The notes under the pieces were generated by a model, which was not told the DNA's origin, ran no database searches, and worked only from the letters and a program-made list of their open reading frames with translations. The position numbers were made by a program, and so were the translations under genes. Positions 61,126 through 64,000 of a stretch of 64,000 bases of DNA are shown piece after piece (positions within the stretch are counted from its first letter, which is position 1; each line of letters begins with the position of its first letter). The DNA is from Fibrobacter sp. UWR3. Its GTDB lineage: Bacteria > Fibrobacterota > Fibrobacteria > Fibrobacterales > Fibrobacteraceae. The stretch covers positions 1 to 64,000 of the forward strand of contig NZ_FRCW01000010.1 of NCBI RefSeq assembly GCF_900143055.1, given 5' to 3'.

Positions 61126-62355
61126 CTACCCCTCAAAGCATTCCCTTATGGCAGCGATGATGGCATCTTGCTGGTCGGGGGTCATCTTGTTGTCGCTGGG
61201 GAGGCAGAGCCCGCGGGCGAAAATGTCGGCGCCCACGGAGGTGTCCGCGCCTTCCTTCCCCGAAAAAGCCCTGTCGCCTTCCTTCCCCGCAGCGGTCACG
61301 AAGGCGTGTCCCCGGTAAACCGGTTGCATGTGCATGGGTTTCCAGATGGGGCGACCCTCGGCGTTCATGTCGGCGAGGCTTTCCAGGATTTTCGCGGGCG
61401 TCGCCTTGCCTCTACCCTCGCCCACCGCACATCCATCGATAATCATGCAGCTGAGCCAGAAGTTCGGCACGGAATTCGCCGCATCGTAGGGATTCATCTG
61501 CACGGGCCACCCGGCAAGACCCGCCTTGTAGCGCTCGTAAATGGCACGCTTCTGCGCGATATGTTCCTCGAGGTGCGGCAGCTGCCCGCGCACCACGCCC
61601 GCAATCACGTTGCTCATGCGGTAGTTGTACCCGATTTCCTCGTGCTGGTACCACGGCGCGGGTTCACGGCTCTGCGTGCTCCACTTGCGCACACGGTCCG
61701 CATCTTCCTTGCTGTCGGTAAGGTACATGCCGCCGCTGGAACCGGTGATAATCTTGTTCCCGTTAAAGCTGATGGCGTTGAAGTCGCCAAAACTTCCGGT
61801 CTGCACTCCCTTGTAGCTAGCCCCGAAGCTTTCGGCGGCATCTTCGACCAGGAGGGCATTGTGGCGGGAGCATATTTCGCGAATCTCATCGACCTTCGCG
61901 GGCGTTCCATACAAGTGAACAAGCACAACGAGCCGCACGTCAGGGTAAATTTTGAAAGCCTTCTCAAGCGCCACGGGGTCCATGTTCCAGGTATCGCGTT
62001 CGCTGTCGATAAACACAGCCTCGCCGTTCTCGTAGGCCACCGGGTTGAGTGTCGCGGCAAACGTCATGTCGCTGCAGAATACCTTCTGCCCACGCAGCGC
62101 ACCCTCGCCCGCCCTGGGCACCCCGAACAGACGGACACCCGCAAGGCGCGTGCCCAGATGCAGCGCGGCAGTCCCCGCAGAAAGCGCCACGGCATACTTC
62201 ACGCCCACTTTCTCGGCCACCAGGCGCTCCACCTCGTCGATATTCTTCCCGACGGTGCTCATCCAGTTGGTCTCGTAGGCCTCCTGCATGTAACGGAGTT
62301 CGTCACCATGCATGGTGGGGCTCGCAAGCCAGACTCTCTTTTCAAAGCGCTTCAT
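61126..62355 (-). CDS. DegT/DnrJ/EryC1-family sugar aminotransferase
   Basis: A 409-residue PLP enzyme. VKYAVALSAGTAALHLGTRL, LVEDAAESFGASYKGVQTGS and SFNGNKIITGSSGGMYLT (Lys forming the PLP aldimine) mark the family. EEIGYNYRMSNVIAGVVRGQ is the conserved dimer segment. It probably aminates the 4-keto sugar made by the dehydratase encoded upstream, as PglE does. Start ATG 62355 has AAGGA seven bases upstream; the in-frame codon at 62361 is TTG. Six bases separate the two genes' nearest ends after the dehydratase stop. Confidence 0.93.
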   Translation of the reverse strand: MKRFEKRVWLASPTMHGDELRYMQEAYETNWMSTVGKNIDEVERLVAEKVGVKYAVALSAGTAALHLGTRLAGVRLFGVPRAGEGALRGQKVFCSDMTFAATLNPVAYENGEAVFIDSERDTWNMDPVALEKAFKIYPDVRLVVLVHLYGTPAKVDEIREICSRHNALLVEDAAESFGASYKGVQTGSFGDFNAISFNGNKIITGSSGGMYLTDSKEDADRVRKWSTQSREPAPWYQHEEIGYNYRMSNVIAGVVRGQLPHLEEHIAQKRAIYERYKAGLAGWPVQMNPYDAANSVPNFWLSCMIIDGCAVGEGRGKATPAKILESLADMNAEGRPIWKPMHMQPVYRGHAFVTAAGKEGDRAFSGKEGADTSVGADIFARGLCLPSDNKMTPDQQDAIIAAIRECFEG

Positions 62356-62366
62356 GGGCAATTCCT

Positions 62367-64000
62367 TTACGCGGTCTCCTGTACCGCCTTCATCGATGCG
62401 GTCGCCTTCTTGTTGTATTCCTCGGGTTTCACGAACGTCGGTACAATCTCGTGGAGCGCCTGCACGGTTCCAAGTTCATCGTTCTCGAACGCGGCATCCC
62501 TCAGCTTGCGCAGTTGCTGGATAAACTTGCTACTGTCTATCTCAATCTGCTTCCCGATAAAGATAAGTTTATTGTTGGTCTTCTGCAGGCCTTCCTCGTT
62601 CATCAGGAGTTCTTCCTTGAGCTTTTCGCCAGGCCTGAGTCCCGTAAACTTTATCGGCACATCCTTGTAAGGCTCCTTGCCGTACATGCGGATAAGGTTT
62701 TCGGCAAGCGTCAGTATCTTCACGGGTTCACCCATGTCGAGCACAAAGATTTCGCCGCCGTGCGCAATGCTTGCCGCCTCGAGCACCAGGCTCACCGCCT
62801 CGGGAATGGTCATAAAGTAGCGGATAATGTCGGGGTGCGTCACGGTCACGGGCTTGCCCTGCTCAATTTGACGTTTGAACAGCGGGATAACGCTCCCGTT
62901 GCTGCCGAGCACGTTGCCGAACCGGGTACATACAAATTCAGTATTGCTCATCTTGTGCTGGGCAAGGTACTGCACAATCATCTCGCAGCAGCGCTTGCTT
63001 GCACCCATCACGTTCGTGGGGTTCACCGCCTTGTCGGTGCTAATCATCACGAACTTCTTTACCTTGTTGAACAGCGAGAGGAACGCCACGTTGAACGTCC
63101 CCGCTACGTTGTTCTTAATCGCCTCCATGGGGCTATTTTCCATCAGGGGCACGTGTTTGTGGGCTGCCGCGTGGAACACAACGTCGGGCGTGTACTTCTT
63201 GAAAATCTGGTTCATGCGGTTGTAGTCGCGCACGCTCGCAATAAGCGTCACCAGGTCAAGCGCACTCCCGTATTCCATGAGGAGTTCCTGCTGGATTTCG
63301 TAGGCGTTGTTCTCGTAGATATCCACAAGCACAATCCGCTTCGGGTCGTATTTTGCAATCTGGCGCACGAGTTCGCTCCCGATGGAGCCGCCTCCGCCCG
63401 TAACCATGCAGACCTTGCCCTCGATAAAGCCGCGCACATCCTTGTTGTCGAAGGTAACGGGGTCGCGCCCCAGGAGGTCCTCGAACTTGATATCTCGAAT
63501 CTGCTCCACAAAGCTGGTTGATCCGTCACCAACGCTGGAAGAATCGAGCAGGCTGCCGATAAACGGCAAAACCTTCACGGGGAGCCCGGTCTTGCTGCAT
63601 ATCGAAAGAATCGCCTTGCGGTCCTTGGGCGGGCAACTCGGGATGGCAAAGATAATTTGTTCTACATTCTCGGCCTTCGCTACCTTCACGATATCGCGAG
63701 TACCGCCTGTTACAAGCACCCCGCAGACGGTAGAGCCAATCTTGTTGCGGTCATCGTCGATTAGGCATACGGGTTCAATCTTGGGCGCCCCCGCCACAGC
63801 GGGCAGCCTGTTTATCTCCGTAATGAGGAGTTTCCCCGCCTCGCCCGCACCGATAATCATGGTGCGCTTGCGTTCGGCATCCTTGCGGCCGACTTCTGCA
63901 ATGGTCAGGAACGCATCGCGGAACGCAAAACGGAACAGGCAAATCCCTATCGCAGTAAGCAGGCACGAAAGCGCAGAAAAACGCAGGTACGAAACATCGG
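62367..64000 (-). CDS. PglF/WbpM-like nucleotide-sugar 4,6-dehydratase, 5' end beyond the window
   Basis: At least 544 residues are visible; the frame stays open to the right edge. The first visible part (SYLRFSALSCLLTAIGICLF) is the last of the N-terminal membrane helices, followed by a first Rossmann domain IIGAGEAGKLLITEI. The catalytic Rossmann domain begins MVTGGGGSIGSELVRQ. MISTDKAVNPTNVMGASKR has Met where classic SDR enzymes have Tyr, as in WbpM and PglF. These enzymes convert UDP-GlcNAc to a 4-keto-6-deoxy sugar. The next gene is the matching aminotransferase. Confidence 0.93.
   Translation of the reverse strand, partial: DVSYLRFSALSCLLTAIGICLFRFAFRDAFLTIAEVGRKDAERKRTMIIGAGEAGKLLITEINRLPAVAGAPKIEPVCLIDDDRNKIGSTVCGVLVTGGTRDIVKVAKAENVEQIIFAIPSCPPKDRKAILSICSKTGLPVKVLPFIGSLLDSSSVGDGSTSFVEQIRDIKFEDLLGRDPVTFDNKDVRGFIEGKVCMVTGGGGSIGSELVRQIAKYDPKRIVLVDIYENNAYEIQQELLMEYGSALDLVTLIASVRDYNRMNQIFKKYTPDVVFHAAAHKHVPLMENSPMEAIKNNVAGTFNVAFLSLFNKVKKFVMISTDKAVNPTNVMGASKRCCEMIVQYLAQHKMSNTEFVCTRFGNVLGSNGSVIPLFKRQIEQGKPVTVTHPDIIRYFMTIPEAVSLVLEAASIAHGGEIFVLDMGEPVKILTLAENLIRMYGKEPYKDVPIKFTGLRPGEKLKEELLMNEEGLQKTNNKLIFIGKQIEIDSSKFIQQLRKLRDAAFENDELGTVQALHEIVPTFVKPEEYNKKATASMKAVQETA

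Noticed and set aside
1-64000. tRNA, rRNA, CRISPR arrays and transposase genes
   Set aside because: Read for tRNA arms, repeat-spacer patterns and transposase motifs; none was convincing. Repeated units at 59881 and 60912 are palindromic-repeat arrays, not CRISPR.

Overview
The window looks like a piece of a Fibrobacter-type chromosome (phylum Fibrobacterota, Gram-negative, gut or rumen). This rests on family resemblance, not on a search. The signs are lipoproteins and secreted enzymes with long serine-rich linkers, a Tol-Pal style envelope operon, a bacterial V-type ATPase operon, a GH116-like glycosidase, a SUMF1-like secreted protein, and many short palindromic repeats between and inside genes. 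Most of the window is moderately GC-rich. Blocks at about 22.4-26.3 kb, 45.6-46.2 kb and 50.7-59.2 kb are visibly AT-rich and look acquired. I saw no tRNA, rRNA or CRISPR array.

Layout. 1-300: end of a damaged gene plus two terminators. 0.3-9.8 kb (minus): smc, a lipoprotein coupled to an envelope protein, proB and a RapA-type helicase. 9.9-12.0 kb (plus): GYF/RDD membrane protein coupled to murA. 12.1-17.0 kb (minus): tolQ, tolR, a TonB/TolA-like linker, tolB, pal and a CpoB-like lipoprotein. 17.2-18.9 kb (minus): rnhB, purN and a small membrane protein. 19.1-23.5 kb: an intact GH116-like gene, an AT-rich lipoprotein gene and the remnant of a second GH116 gene. 23.7-30.3 kb (minus): SUMF1-like protein, AAA/DUF4143 ATPase, a three-repeat lipoprotein and an M6-like protease. 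30.5-34.5 kb (plus): purC, a CobW-type GTPase and purF. 34.7-42.5 kb (minus): V-ATPase genes in the order E, DUF2764, A, B, D, I, K, K. 42.8-45.4 kb (plus): aspS and aqpZ. 45.6-64 kb (minus): a surface polysaccharide locus running off the right edge.

The polysaccharide locus reads as a coherent pathway. A PglF/WbpM-like dehydratase and a DegT-family aminotransferase make an amino sugar nucleotide. A PglC/WcaJ-like transferase loads the first sugar on the lipid carrier. Four family-2 glycosyltransferases and two hexapeptide acyltransferases build and decorate the unit. A Wzx-like flippase and a Wzy-like polymerase export and join units, and a Wzc-like tyrosine autokinase controls chain length. 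Downstream of wzc lie a secreted protein, a 55-residue acidic peptide and an overlapping nucleotidyltransferase-fold gene.

The most notable observations are: (1) palindromic repeats inserted in frame into several proteins, most strikingly a glycosyltransferase; (2) an AlbA_2/Schlafen-type gene lying between two copies of a glycosyltransferase 3' end, which reads as a cassette insertion; (3) a roughly 90-bp repeat downstream of two unrelated genes whose hairpin shows three compensatory base-pair changes; (4) the 55-residue peptide gene overlapping the nucleotidyltransferase gene.
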